Positions 26,952 through 37,911 of a stretch of DNA of 64,000 nucleotides are shown here, piece after piece. Under the pieces are notes generated by a model. It was not told the DNA's origin. It saw only the letters and a list, made by a program, of their open reading frames with translations, and did not search any database. Positions within the stretch are counted from its first letter, which is position 1. Each line of letters begins with the position of its first letter. The position numbers and the translations under genes were made by a program. The DNA lies in NCBI GenBank assembly GCA_001414485.1, contig LLEY01000239.1, positions 1 to 64,000 on the forward strand, read 5' to 3'. The stretch is from Calycina herbarum. Lineage: Eukaryota; Ascomycota; Leotiomycetes; Helotiales; Pezizellaceae.

Positions 26952-28750
26952 GTATATATATATAATTCTAAGAATTTAAAGCTATAGTTCTATCTAGAAG
27001 AGTAATACTAGTTATATAGCTAGAGTTAAAAGACTTTTATATAGAAAGAGGTTTTCTTTACTAACTATAATAAGCCTTTTAATAGTACTTTTAATAGTAC
27101 TATTCTATTATATAAGCGTAATATCTACTTGTTTATACGAGTTATCGAACTATCTTATTACTGAGTTCCTACTAAGTTAGATTCCTAAGTCACGTGCTAG
27201 GTTATAAGCCAGGTTTGAACCAGGTTTAGACCAGCGCTATAACACTTTAGAGTTATAATTTAGATTATTCTATAGCTGATTATATTATATACTTTTCTAC
27301 TAGTATTACCTACTTTCCTAGGTTTATACTATCTCTTTAGCTAAGGAAAGTTCTTAATATCGTAGCTAAAGTAACGATTTACTTCTAAGTCTAAGAGCTA
27401 AGTACTTTAAAAGTTTAGAATTTATAAGGTTATTAATATATTAATTTTATAATAGACACTTTTACTAGATAAAGAATAATAATAGTTTTAAGAGCTTTTA
27501 ATTTCGTACGCTTTACTAGCTACTAGAGTACTATTTAACTTTAAAGTAAAATACTTTTTATTCTCTATCTAGTATTATTAGATTTTATAGAAGTCCTTAT
27601 AGTCTCTCTTCTAGTATCTCTTATATTAGTAGTGTTTATAGATATTATCTCTCTAAGCTTGTCTCTTTATATATAGATAGCTTTAATAACTTCCTTAGTT
27701 ACTACGGTTACTATAATATCCTCGACCTCTTCCTTATCTACGACCTCTAGACTTACTACTTCCTCTATAACTGTTTCCTTATATATTTATATACGTTGCT
27801 TATCTAGTAGCAGATTCGGCTAGCAGACTCTACTAACGGCTATTAGAGGAAGTTTTAAGTAGAACTTAGGATTTAAGAGAATTAAGGTCTTATTCTGTTT
27901 AGATATAGATATCTACTACTTTATTAACATCTGAACTGATATTATAGATATCTCTCTTAGTATTCTACTAATCAACTATGTTTAGTAGAATAAGTTATAT
28001 AAAGTTTACTATATTCTAGTTAGTTATTAGAGTAGTAGAGTTCTTAAGAAATATATAGTACTATTAAAGTCTTTAGTAAAAGTCGATAAATCGTTTAATA
28101 TTCTAGTCCTAGTATAAGGCTCTAAGTTTCTTATTAACGCTATCTATAAACGTAATATCTTAAGAAGGGTTAAATCTCTTTAGATAGTTCTATATCTTAT
28201 TTAGTTATTTAAGGTTATCCTCTTTAAGCTTTTTAAGGATCTCGCTCTTAAGTAACTTAGTAAGATATACTACTACTTAGTTATACTAGGAGACAAAGTC
28301 TTAGTAAAGAACTTAGTCTTTTTCGTATATAACGTAGTCTTTGCTTTTGTCGATAATAGCAAGTCCACAGATACTATAGAGGGCTTCTCTAATAGTAGCT
28401 TTCTAAAGGGTATAGTTATTCTAGTTTAAAACTACAAGGCTTATACTAAGAACAGTAGTATAACGAGTCTTAATAATAAGCTTTGAAAATATAGTAGATA
28501 CCGTCCGAAGTAGATTTGTAATAGACGATAAGGATAGAGTAGCTAGTGTTGATACTATTTTGATAAAATTAGTGATTCTAGTAATAGAGGTGGATTTAAC
28601 TAGAAAGTAGTCTAAATCGTTAGATTTTATATAGATAAGGATATAGGATTAATAGTATCAATTACAGATAATCCGGGCTTATAACCTGTTAAGAATAGAG
28701 GATAAAAGTATTAATAGATTAATTGATATAAGTCTAAGTTGTCTATAAGG
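26952..28750 (-). other. AT-rich RIP-degraded tract with an unrecognised minus-strand coding relic
   Basis: No LTR or TIR could be paired here. On the minus strand about 27790-28460 gives a long reading interrupted only by TAG/TAA at probable Gln codons (segments such as LTKLLKSEILKKLKED, ITFIDSVNKKLRALY, NISSDVNKVVDIYI). It could be the N-terminal part of a retroelement polyprotein. I do not recognise the family. Sequence composition returns to normal at about 28,750. Confidence 0.35.
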
Positions 28751-29148
28751 ACCAACAGTCTAAATATGTTCTAAGGGCTTATTAAGCACCAAGATTTGGC
28801 CCCCAAATCACCTGATTTCTAACAAGAGGTTCCTGGCCAGAATGGTGAGGTGTTGTAAGTGGATTCTGGAAGTGGTACTAGAGTTCAATAATGTGGGGTT
28901 GAAAATTAGGTTACGAAGGAAGCCAAGAGTGACTTATAATCTAATTAGGCGTAACCTAATTAAGTCTAGTCACAAGAGTGAATATCTAATATAACAACAT
29001 GAGGCTATGCGTCACCTAAATACAGATGCTTATAGGATGGCCGTTGGTCACTGTTGGAATTTTGATGATTGGAAGGCTCGGCAATTCCCTTTTCTAATTT
29101 TAGCACCACCCTTCCTGAACATCTGCTTATCAATGGACGAAAAAATAT
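28751..29148. other. Intergenic, boundary of repeat block
   Basis: This is the transition from AT-rich repeat to normal composition. It contains an isolated palindromic ATTTGGCCCCCAAAT at about 28795-28810, similar to the ends of the fold-back element at 56.3 kb. No gene is visible. Confidence 0.4.
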
Positions 29149-30675
29149 TTATATTTTTTGTTTAAGAGACTGTACTCTTTCTAGCTGGGTTGGTCTACCG
29201 TATGGGAGCGCAAGATTCTCAACACGACACAGAATTCCCGCTATCCTCTTCCCCGATATCCCTCTCAATACAGAAATCATCACTGCTCTCTCATCATGTG
29301 ACTCAATTTCGTACTCGCCCAAGAACATTCTGGGACTCTTTTTTGGAGCAAAATTTGCCGTGTTCACACCTTGGAGTTTCTTTTCTTCCTCGAAGGTTGT
29401 AACACTCTCCACACCAGAGAAACTTAAGTTCGTAGCTGTCAGCAGTTTCTCACAAATCATGATTGATAAGGATACCAAGCAGGAAATAGTCTTGCAGTTC
29501 TTGCAGTCCAGAATAGCACTACAGTGGTCGAGCGACTTTTTATGGAACGCAAGAATGGCGTCCATTGGCTCCCTCCGATGGCACACTTTTGCTTCAATAT
29601 CTTCCAAAACCACAAGCGTCCGTTCCACACACCGACAGTTGAGCAAAGACGGGGGAGGACTGGTTTCGGATGAACTTTGGGGTATTTCATCAACCTCGAA
29701 CGCCCCTGTTGTATCTTCAAATGATGGAAAGCTGTTGTTGGCTTGGAATCGGGTACCTGATGCAGAAGAAGGTCCTCCTGGTACCTCGTTGGGCATCTGG
29801 TTGAGGTGGTATCGTTCTCGATAGCTGTCTATCCAAATATCAGCCAACAAGTCTTCAACACAACTTCAGTCTTATTCTTACTGGAGGCTGTAAACTCTGG
29901 TCCAAAGGCAGTGGGTGGCGAGTGTAAGATACCGTTCTGTGGGGGCTGCGGTTCTTTCCAGGAAAGCCAAGAGGAATTTGGAAAGGCGACTCGAGCTTGC
30001 CATATATCATCTGCACTAAAAGATTGGCAATCCACTTGATTCAAAATTCCTTCAACCCCCCCCCATCAACGTCCATCCCGTCCGTCAGGTTTATTACTGT
30101 CTGGTTCTCCAAATCCTTGATAGCCTCATCGGATAGAATGGTATAGCAGGACGGGTCTCTGGAGTGACAAGGCTCCTGTCCACCCAGCTGATGTGAAAGG
30201 CCCGGATTGCTCTGGCACTTTTCCCACATGGACTCAACAGTATCTATGGTGGCTGTTGGGCTTCGGGGGGTGATCGATTTGTTCAAAAGAGTGTCTTCGG
30301 CATCAGTAAACCCCTGTTTTGTCTGCCCTGCATTTGATCTTGTCGAGTACATGCAGTTGAGATCTTTTGCCGAACACCTCCTACAACCAGAAAGCTTCCG
30401 GTCACAACGTAGCTTTCCTAGATGTCAGCCGAGAACAATGGTTACTTGGCATATAGGAATTGTACCTTTTTAGAACGACAATTCTCGCACGCAGAATTGA
30501 ATGGTGTGTGGCTTTGATTAAGACAGATATATTTCCCGTCCTTTTTATCTCCAATTCCGAGAGTAGTAAACATTTGCCCAGAAGTTTGATGGGAGCTTTT
30601 GACTTGATTTCTCCGCGTTTGTAGTTTTAAAAAGAATAAAACTGTTGGTGATAGGTAGGGATGCTTCCAACCCAT
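29149..30675 (-). pseudogene. AflR-type Zn2Cys6 transcription factor, one frameshift
   Basis: This is a fungal pathway-specific regulator. Exon 1 (30675-30466; an alternative ATG at 30573) ends in CENCRSKK. Exon 2 (30412-29882) opens LRCDRKLSGCRRCSAKDLNC, so splicing a 53-bp intron (30465-30413, acceptor AAAG) completes a canonical six-cysteine cluster. A second 53-bp intron (29881-29829) leads into exon 3. That exon carries the AflR-like C-terminal domain: CRCVERTLVVLEDIEAK, LDHCSAILDCKNCKT, then FLGEYEIESHDERAVMISVL. Between the introns the frame breaks at a run of nine C (30056-30064 on the plus strand): downstream coding is in the +1 frame. Either the gene is inactivated by a single-base loss or the run is miscalled. 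Genes of this type usually control neighbouring secondary-metabolite genes. Confidence 0.8.
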
Positions 30676-31482
30676 CGCAACATAGTCGAAACTACAACAA
30701 ACGCATGTATACCATTGATGGAGAGTAGATCCTTCAGCGGCGAAGTTGCCTTGTTCTCACAATGCAAGATCCAACAAAATCTATATTAGAAGGATATTGC
30801 ACCGCAGTCACGAACGTTGAATTTGCACCGATGTGCAATCAAGTCCTAATCGTTCCACAAATAATAATCACAACACCAAAATTAAGGGCATAATTGTGCC
30901 CAAGCTTTCCAACAAACACGGCGTGCTCCGTACAAAAGTTGCGATGTTTCTAGCCTGTTAGTTAAACCCTCCTTTGAAACGAACGATCTCTGTGCCAATT
31001 TAGAAGAAGATACGAATTGTTTACACATCTCTTCACATCACTCTAGATCTGCAGGTAACATTCCACATGTGGCTACAGGTCAATGCAGTTACCGTACACA
31101 TATTCGCCGTGTAACCAACATGTATTTCTGCCTACATATTTAATAGGTAGGGAAGATGAAATAGCATCGGGGGGTTTCTGCAGCGGCTGGATGTAGGATG
31201 TAGTCCCGGGTGTTCCATCGGGATTTTCCATACAAGCCGTGGTGTTGTATGATTCTACATTGGTACATTTCCGACTGCCCTGCCCTCGCCACGTTGGTGC
31301 AGTGTTTCTCTAACCGAGCGAAGAAAGGAAATACATGAAAGATACCTCGATTATATTTTCCGCCCTGATCTGTGACAATTATTCTTTAATTCAGCAGAAC
31401 CTCTATCTTAAAAACAATTTTTGTCAAGCTTCCCACAGCCACTTACCCTAATACAACTCTCTTTTCATTTGCATAGAATCCA
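30676..31482. other. Intergenic, divergent promoter region
   Basis: This 0.8-kb stretch of ordinary composition lies between the divergently transcribed regulator and the rhodopsin-domain gene. No repeats or further coding sequence were recognised. Confidence 0.4.
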
Positions 31483-32779
31483 ATGGGTGACCTACGCCCT
31501 ACTATACTGGCACTTTGCATTTCTATACCACTTTTGGCGATACTGTCGGTTGCTTTACGACATCATGCGCGCCTCATCAAACGAATTGAGCCTGGAGCTG
31601 ATGATTATATGATTCTTGTTGCTTTGGTATGTAATACACCGCACCTCCGTAGTTAGAACTCGAAACTGATTCGCTTAGGCTTTTGCTATTGGCTTCGCGA
31701 TAGACGTGATAATTGGTATGTCGGTTCCTGTTGTGGCCTAGAGCAGAAGTTATTGACTAAATATTCCAACATAGATTGCCAATTCGGGAGACTGGGTGCG
31801 CATCAAATCTATGGAGAAAATGGCTTTCCAATTCTTGGACCATGGTTCGTCGTTTTTGGAAAGGCAAGTAATGATTCTTTGACATCCTGTTTTCGAGACA
31901 TCTTGGTGAAACAAATCTAACAAACGTTGATCAGACAAACTACGCTGCCCAACTTCTCTGGTACCCATATGTTGGGACTACAAAAATAAGTATTCTATGA
32001 TATTACAAGAGAGTATTTATCGGTAAAAGCTTTGGGCTCCTTGTGCTCGTCATGATCACTTTTGTTTCGGTATGGATGATATCCTTCGAGTTAGCACACT
32101 TATGTGAGTTTCACGGAGATCGTTCTTCGACCCCTCTGGAGAAAGCGCATTCTAAACTGTCGAAGTGGGGTGTGTCCCGATGTCTGGGTCCTGGGCGGCG
32201 GATCGAGGGGATTACACGTGTGTCAATACACAAGCTTTGTATACTGCAGGAATATTATCGGATATTTTGACAGATGGTAAGTTGAACTGGCCTTCCCCGT
32301 CATGTCTGCATGCTAATGCTGTCCTGCCAGTTGCCATCCTTGCTCTCCCGGTATATAATGTCTGGAAGTTGCAAATGCCAAAAGCTCGTAAACTTGCGGT
32401 GATTGGAATATTTCTTCTCGGTGCATTAGAGATAATTACGGCCATTGTACGTTTGGTATATGTTGTCGACGCATTTACAGTCCTTGCGACAGACTTGTGA
32501 GTAACCCCAGTATACGCATATTCCCAACCACAATCGCTGATCAAACAAGATATATTCGCGCCAGCTATTTTTTGGACAATGATTGAAACAAGCCTATGTG
32601 TTGTGAGCGCTTGTCTACCTACCCTACGCCCACTTTCCCGGGTGTATACACTTCAAAATATCATGACTAGTCTCCGGAGCATTATATCACGGCGCGATCT
32701 AATACAATTGAACAGTTCAGCGGGTCATGCACAACAAGTAGATTCTAGTGAGGGACCTTCCGACAACGAACTTGGCTAA
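31483..32779 (+). pseudogene. Fungal rhodopsin-domain integral membrane protein, interrupted by a stop codon
   Basis: The exons reconstruct a seven-helix fungal rhodopsin-domain protein. Exon 1 (31483-31626) gives MGDLRPTILALCISIPLLA and an EPGADDYMILVAL segment. Short exons at 31679 and 31775 follow. Exon 4 (31935-32103) holds TNYAAQLLWYPYVGTTKISIL and then TGA at 31998-32000, where the family continues with an aromatic/arginine-rich segment (here YYKRVFIGKSFGLLVLVM). Exon 5 (32166-32276) has the C-x-W-x-C region (LGCVPMSGSWAADRGDYTC). Exon 6 starts at 32331. The third intron begins with GC rather than GT (31864-31934). At the last intron (after 32496) the frame into IFAPAIFWTMIETSL does not close with any GT-AG pair I could find. 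With two independent problems it is probably a pseudogene. Such genes are frequent beside secondary-metabolite clusters. Confidence 0.7.
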
Positions 32780-33613
32780 ACCTCTAATATATATAGCAAA
32801 TTTGGCCAAAATGGACAGTGGATACTAGCCGATACCGATACCTTTTTAGTAGAAGGAGTATATATAAACAGACTCCTAAAACCATCGAGTAGAATTATAG
32901 TAAGAAAGACGTCTCACTTGGGCGAGAACAGGTATCAAGGCCCAATAAGATACGCACGTAGTATTACGCTCGAGCAATATGGGTCCGAGATCTTTTGTCG
33001 TTTAAGTCGCATTCTTGGAGGTTGAAAGCCTGAGCATGATGGAGAACAAAATACAATTTTCATATGCGACAAATTCAGTGGAAGCATGAGTTCTTGTTTC
33101 AATTCGCATTAATCTTTGTCCGTAACATTAAGCCATTTTGTGAAAACATCATACAAGGGATTGTTGCCACGTGAATGGGAGAGAAGTGCTCGCTGCAAGC
33201 AGTCAATGCTCTAAAAGGGTCTAGAAGCTTGTAGGATCAATTACGAGTCAGCACCATAACATCCTTTCATTGGACCTACTGGAACTCGCCTTCGTAAAAG
33301 AGGCTTGCATTCACTGTTGGGCTTAAGGTTGGTGGTCACACTACTTGTTGGCCCTGCATTGCCGCCAACCACCAGTGAGCGAGTTATGCGCAAATACTTT
33401 GGGAGCTACTCATTGCCTGCACATGACCCGCAGGGCCCCCACCTAACACATTACCGCTTTTAGCCGTTAGTCACTTGAAGCTATTTATTTGATCCCTTGA
33501 GAGTGCTAATAGATCTTGAACTTGTGAATTACACCACTTAAACTTACAACTCAATTCTCTACGCAGAGTTCATCATTCACGAACCCAGATCTGCAAACTG
33601 CTCGACTTTCGCA
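32780..33613. other. Intergenic, no gene seen
   Basis: This 0.83-kb region upstream of the dehydrogenase has mixed composition. I see no coding or repeat structure. The promoter of the dehydrogenase presumably lies in the last few hundred bases. Confidence 0.35.
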
Positions 33614-34771
33614 ATGACCTCTCATTCCCAATTTACGAAGGCGACGGAGGGCGAGGAAGTTGTTTCGGCATTTACGAATGATATTCAAGAAAAGACAAGT
33701 ATGGTTTCTACTACTGGATATGATTGTAAAGAAGAACGATTGCTAAATCTGTCAGTTCTCATTACTGGAATAAGCCCAAACGGACTGGGTGCCCAATTTG
33801 CTCAGACACTTGCATCCAAGAATCCTAGCCTCATTATTCTGGCCGGACGAGATCGCGAAAAGGTCCAAACGGTCGCAGCAACACTGGCCGCAGTTCACCC
33901 TGAGGTTACCACTCGCATCCTCACGTTCGACCTCACAAGCTTTTCCTCGGTACGTTCTGCAGCAGCTGAAGTCATGGCCTATCCGGAACTCGGCATCGAT
34001 ATTCTCATAAACAATGCTGGCGTTATGAATATACCCGAACGAACTCTCAGCCCAGAAGGCTTTGAGATGCATCTTGCGACAAATTATCTTGGTTCGTTTT
34101 TATTCACCAATAGCATTTTGGATAAGCTCGTCAACAACGGCGGAGCTCGGATTGTCAATGTCAGCAGCCAGGGCTACGTTTTCTCCCCCTTCCGTTTCTC
34201 GGATTACAATTTTGAGGGCAAGCCACTCCCAGAGAGTGAATATCCTGCAAAATCTCTTTGCGACTCGTACGGACTTCCATGGGGACTTGGATATCTTCCA
34301 ACAATTGCTTATGGTCAAAGCAAAACAGCAATGTTACTGTATTCAGCTCAACTGGCCAAGGCTACTAATGCTAAGGGAATAACGACGGTTTGTGTTCACC
34401 CAGGAGGTAAGTTTTCGCAAAGTAACATTCTATGGTCTGTATTGATCCTTTGGCAGCAATCGCTACCGATCTCTGGCGTCACATACCAAAGGATGACGCC
34501 CAGCAGCTCTTCACCGCCTTGCCCATGAAAACCATCTCGCAAGGGATTAGCACAACTTTAGTGGCTGCTCTTGATCCCCAACTCAAAGGTAAACAGGTTC
34601 AATAAAACAAACAAAGTCTCCATCAACTAACGCAATAGAACAGGAACAAAAAATGTCTATCTCGAAGACTCTCAATTGCAGCCTTTGGCCGACTTTGCAA
34701 CTGACCCGGAAAAGGCAGAGAAACTTTGGAAATTAAGCGAGGATTTGGTTGGACAAACATTTTCGGCTTAG
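33614..34771 (+). CDS. Short-chain dehydrogenase/reductase
   Basis: This is a classical-type SDR of about 350 residues. The three exons are 33614-34406, 34457-34588 and 34644-34771, with introns of 50 and 55 bp. The Rossmann nucleotide site is TGISPNGLGAQFAQ near residue 52. DILINNAGVMN follows near residue 133. The active-site serine lies in RIVNVSSQGYV and the catalytic Tyr-Lys in IAYGQSKTAM. After the catalytic core comes HPGAIATDLWRHIP, assembled across the first intron. The overall pattern matches fungal WWOX/retinol-dehydrogenase-like oxidoreductases acting on lipophilic alcohols or ketones. The position between an AflR-type regulator and a terpene synthase suggests tailoring of a terpene. 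The substrate is unknown. The gene appears intact. Confidence 0.85.
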
Positions 34772-35163
34772 AATACCGCGGGACTAGTCAGAATCCAACG
34801 TCTCTTCCTTCATGAATCGCAAGGATTTCCTATAATTCCTGTCACTGAGACAAATTAAGTCCTTCGTAGAGAGCCCTGGCCATACAGTTTCCGGGCGCCA
34901 GTGGCACATGAACTAATGTATTCATGAAATCTCTGCTGTCCTCAAATTGTGCTGTCCCTTGCACTTCTGTAAATTGGTCATGGTCAACTAGGAGATATCT
35001 GTTTGCGAATAACTCATTTCTTATATAAGCAAGGAGACAGTGACACCTCGCTACAGAAGGCGATTCATCGTAACGCTGTTCGAACCGGAGGGTACAAGTC
35101 TAGAACGGTAAATGAATTTTCACAAGATATCTGTTTCATTCATGCGCTCCCTAACATTTATCC
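34772..35163. other. Intergenic between convergent genes
   Basis: These 392 bp hold the 3' flanks of the convergent dehydrogenase and terpene synthase. No further feature is seen. Confidence 0.4.
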
Positions 35164-36301
35164 TCAAGCATGCCTATTCGTACTTCGGCTCCAAGCTTCA
35201 CTTCCACTCATCTGGTATCCGAGCCCTATACAATATGTCGTCACTTCTGGACGACGAGCACTTTTCTCTTTTAGGAGGCTTAGATGCACCAGTTCCCATT
35301 CCTTGCACATTCCATAAAGAACACGTTTGGAAGCCTCGTGGCTGAGAGTGCATTCCTTCATCATAACTTTGACGGAGGAGCAAAGTACAGAGCCTTCCTT
35401 TCCACAAGTACGCGATTTTGTCACTTCTTTTTCCCAGCCTAATATGTCGTTTATGACTGAGATATGTTTCGCGCAATTGAGGTCGACATCCCTGACTGAT
35501 CCAATCTCCTCTGCGCTCAGCTCCGATTTCATCACGAACCTCATCAATGCCGAAAGCAGGCTGGAGATTTGAGATTAGACGAGTAACGTTGAGGTGGAGG
35601 AAACTTACGCCTTTCCAACGTCTCCCTCCCGATATTCAAGATAAGTGCTGAGAACAAAATCGTCTCCACGTTTGGGATCTGTTTGGGAATGCATGAATAT
35701 AAAGACCGGCGGGAGGATTTCATCGGCTAATTTTCGATCGCACAATCTCATCGATTGCCATAGCTCGGAGGAAATGTGCTCAGCTGGAATTGTTAGATCC
35801 GGAGGCCAAATACCTTGCATAATGGGCATCAGTCTTTTGTTGAACAATCTACCTTCTTCGAACGACATATCTTCGAGTAGATCTGTAACCAATTAGTAAA
35901 TTCGCATTTATTTCCAAGTATATATTCTTACCATCGATGAGGAACAGCAGAGTCAATAAACGGCATGCAAACTGGATTCTATCGTTCAAGGCAAGCGGGT
36001 AGTAATAACATGTGACCTGGCTAAATCCAGCCGCTCGAAATTTCTCAACAGCATGTGAGTCTGGAAAATTCCAATTCTGAATAAAATATTCGTCCACCTC
36101 CTTGGTGATAGTCTCTTCGAGGGGGTGGCAAAGAACGTCTAAGAAGTTTGTAGATGGGATGTCGTGTATATTCCGACAACTGGAAACTGCGTGGACTGTG
36201 ACTGACTTGGGGCGTTCCGTAACTAAACTATCAAGAAGGCGGTGTACAAAAGTACATAGCTTTTGCTTTATAAAATAGGGAACAGGGGGAAGGAACCACA
36301 T
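35164..36301 (-). CDS. Class I sesquiterpene synthase, aristolochene-synthase-like
   Basis: This is a terpene cyclase that would convert a prenyl diphosphate (probably farnesyl diphosphate) into a hydrocarbon or alcohol. Three exons (36301-35932, 35882-35609, 35560-35164; introns 49 and 48 bp) give 346 residues, normal for fungal class I enzymes. The Asp-rich metal motif DDLLED at residues 123-128 is assembled exactly across intron 1. The NSE-type second motif NDILGWEKE is at 252-260, with Gly in place of the usual Ser/Thr at 256. A conserved CKEWELVH segment follows, and the C-terminus MSGSEAWSRSTNRHA matches the usual end of the fold. No lesion was seen. It sits tail-to-tail with a dehydrogenase and head-to-head with P450 remnants, as in a small terpene gene cluster. 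The product cannot be predicted. Confidence 0.88.
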
Positions 36302-36740
36302 TTTTTTGAGTTCAATGACGCGACTGAGGTTCTTCAGTGGTTTTCACCAATTCTTGGATGTCCCCTTTCCTCTATATTTTCAATGTTTCCGTTGAAGCCC
36401 ACCGGATATTGGAAATATCTTGAGGGAAAAAAAGTCTACAAATGGCTCGCAGATCGATTGGTTACCCCGAAGAATCCAACAAAGTTTGCTTTGTCGACCA
36501 GGGTGTGTGTGGTGGTTGGATTCCGCTCGGGAATTTCCCGTTTCTCTCACCGAAATGACGAACCCAACCTTGCCATGACAAGCATGGAGACCCCCTTCTA
36601 GAATATTGCCAATATCTTGGCCTATGCAACTGGTCATCTTGTAGAGGCGAAAAACAAAAATACCGAAACCATGAAGGAAGCTGTGGTATACGAAGACTCC
36701 AGTACAAAGGTCATTGAGAGCAAAATTCATGCAACCACAG
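36302..36740 (+). pseudogene. Possible N-terminal/middle remnant of a P450 or other gene
   Basis: A plus-strand reading from about 36310 to 36600 (TEVLQWFSPILGCPLSSIF, then KVYKWLADRLVTPKNPTK) resembles the middle of fungal P450s only loosely and stops at TAG 36599-36601. It may be the upstream half of the P450 whose heme-binding end lies at 37.5 kb. The assignment is weak; it could also be non-coding. Confidence 0.3.
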
Positions 36741-36899
36741 CTTTATAACCTGAAGTTATATAGACTTATTACCTTAAGTGATACCAACAATAGGTGACAA
36801 CGCGGAAATTTAATAATGATTTACTTATTACTTTATGGGTAGAAAACCCTACTTGTCGCTATAGTAAATGCCTATTTACTTTGGAGTTGGAATAGAAGT

Positions 36900-37375
36900 A
36901 AGTTTCCTAATTAGGTAAGAAGTAAATACTAATCTTTGATAGATGAGAGTATTCGATCTTCGTATAAAGCTTTCCGATTATGCCTTGTCCTCTCCCTTCT
37001 CGAAGATTTCTAGCCTACGCGCTAAGTTATTTATCTTAATAAAGGAGACGATATTGCAAAGGCTCGAAGGCGAAACCCTATCCACCTCTATACTCGATCT
37101 ACTATTACTAACGTACGCTTATACTATTAGTGTAGGATGTAAAGAGATAAGCAATTAGCTGAATTACCCCGAGGAGGTGTACGCCCACCTCGCGCGCGGC
37201 AAACAAGGAGCTGGTGTAACCAGTGCAACGTACCTATTTGTTGTAGTAGATATCTATGTTGGAAAGAATTCCATGAGATGGAAGTTATTGAGGATACAAA
37301 GGAAAGGGAGAGATTAGATAGAGAGGTGGAAAGAAACGCACTACCACCATATATGGCATAAGTGTAAATAGCTTT
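36900..37375 (+). mobile_element. DNA-transposase remnant with C-terminal zinc ribbon (piggyBac/IS4-like)
   Basis: The plus strand near 37155-37370 reads RPPRARQTRSWCNQCN, VPICCSRYLCWKEFHEME and a charged tail ending PPYMA. This is a CxxC...C...CxxxxH zinc-ribbon pattern as found at the C-terminus of piggyBac-like fungal transposases. Upstream (36943-37158) is an AT-rich, open but unrecognised stretch that could be its eroded body. No TIR was identified. It lies between two candidate P450 parts. Confidence 0.45.
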
Positions 37376-37524
37376 AATTTCCTTTGTTTTAGAAATTTAT
37401 ATCCTGGCACTCCTAAACTGGTTTGGTAGCATCGTAGTCTAGAACTACCTAGATTTTAGTGTGATCCTACCCTAATGGAAGTAGTTTTGGACCGGACTTC
37501 TGATCACGTCTGCACGTGAGTTGC

Positions 37525-37911
37525 ATGGCGAACCAAGGGGATACGAGTGGATGGAGTGTTACCCATAACCCGGATTATTTCCACTCCCCATTCTCATTCG
37601 AACCAGAACGCTGGATTGACAAGAACTGCAAAGACTTGAAAGAAGCTGGTCGCCCGTTTTCACTAGGCCCAAGAACGTGTCTAGGGAAGAAGTAAGTATG
37701 TGTCAAGAGGCAAATTCGCGTGAGCTGACTGGTGTAAAAAAACAGCTTCGCTTTGGTTCAAGCCAATCTCCTGTTGGCAAAGATGCATTTTATCCATGAT
37801 ATGGAATTAGTAGATAAAAGGCTGGATTGGGAAAGGGAAAGTCGAATTCATGTGATGTGGTGGAAACCGGAGCTGTATGTGAAGTTTACACGAAGACAAA
37901 TCGAGATTTAA
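37525..37911 (+). pseudogene. Cytochrome P450, C-terminal fragment with heme-binding motif
   Basis: Two exons (to 37691, then 37746-37911; 53-bp intron with clear GTAAGT and CAG) encode VTHNPDYFHSPFSFEPERW, then GRPFSLGPRTCLGKN with the FxxGxRxCxG heme-cysteine signature, ALVQANLLLAKMHFIHDMEL and a normal P450 C-terminus ending RRQIEI. The I helix, ExxR region and N-terminal anchor are missing upstream, where a transposase remnant is found instead. It was once a complete monooxygenase next to the terpene synthase and cannot work in this form. Confidence 0.75.

Noticed and set aside
29069..29824. A 251-codon plus-strand open frame opposite the regulator gene
   Set aside because: It is antisense to the AflR-like exon, which has clear domains and introns on the minus strand; the plus-strand protein has no recognisable feature.
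36380..36730. Minus-strand frame upstream of the terpene synthase start
   Set aside because: It is not needed for a full-length synthase and has no terpene synthase or other motif.
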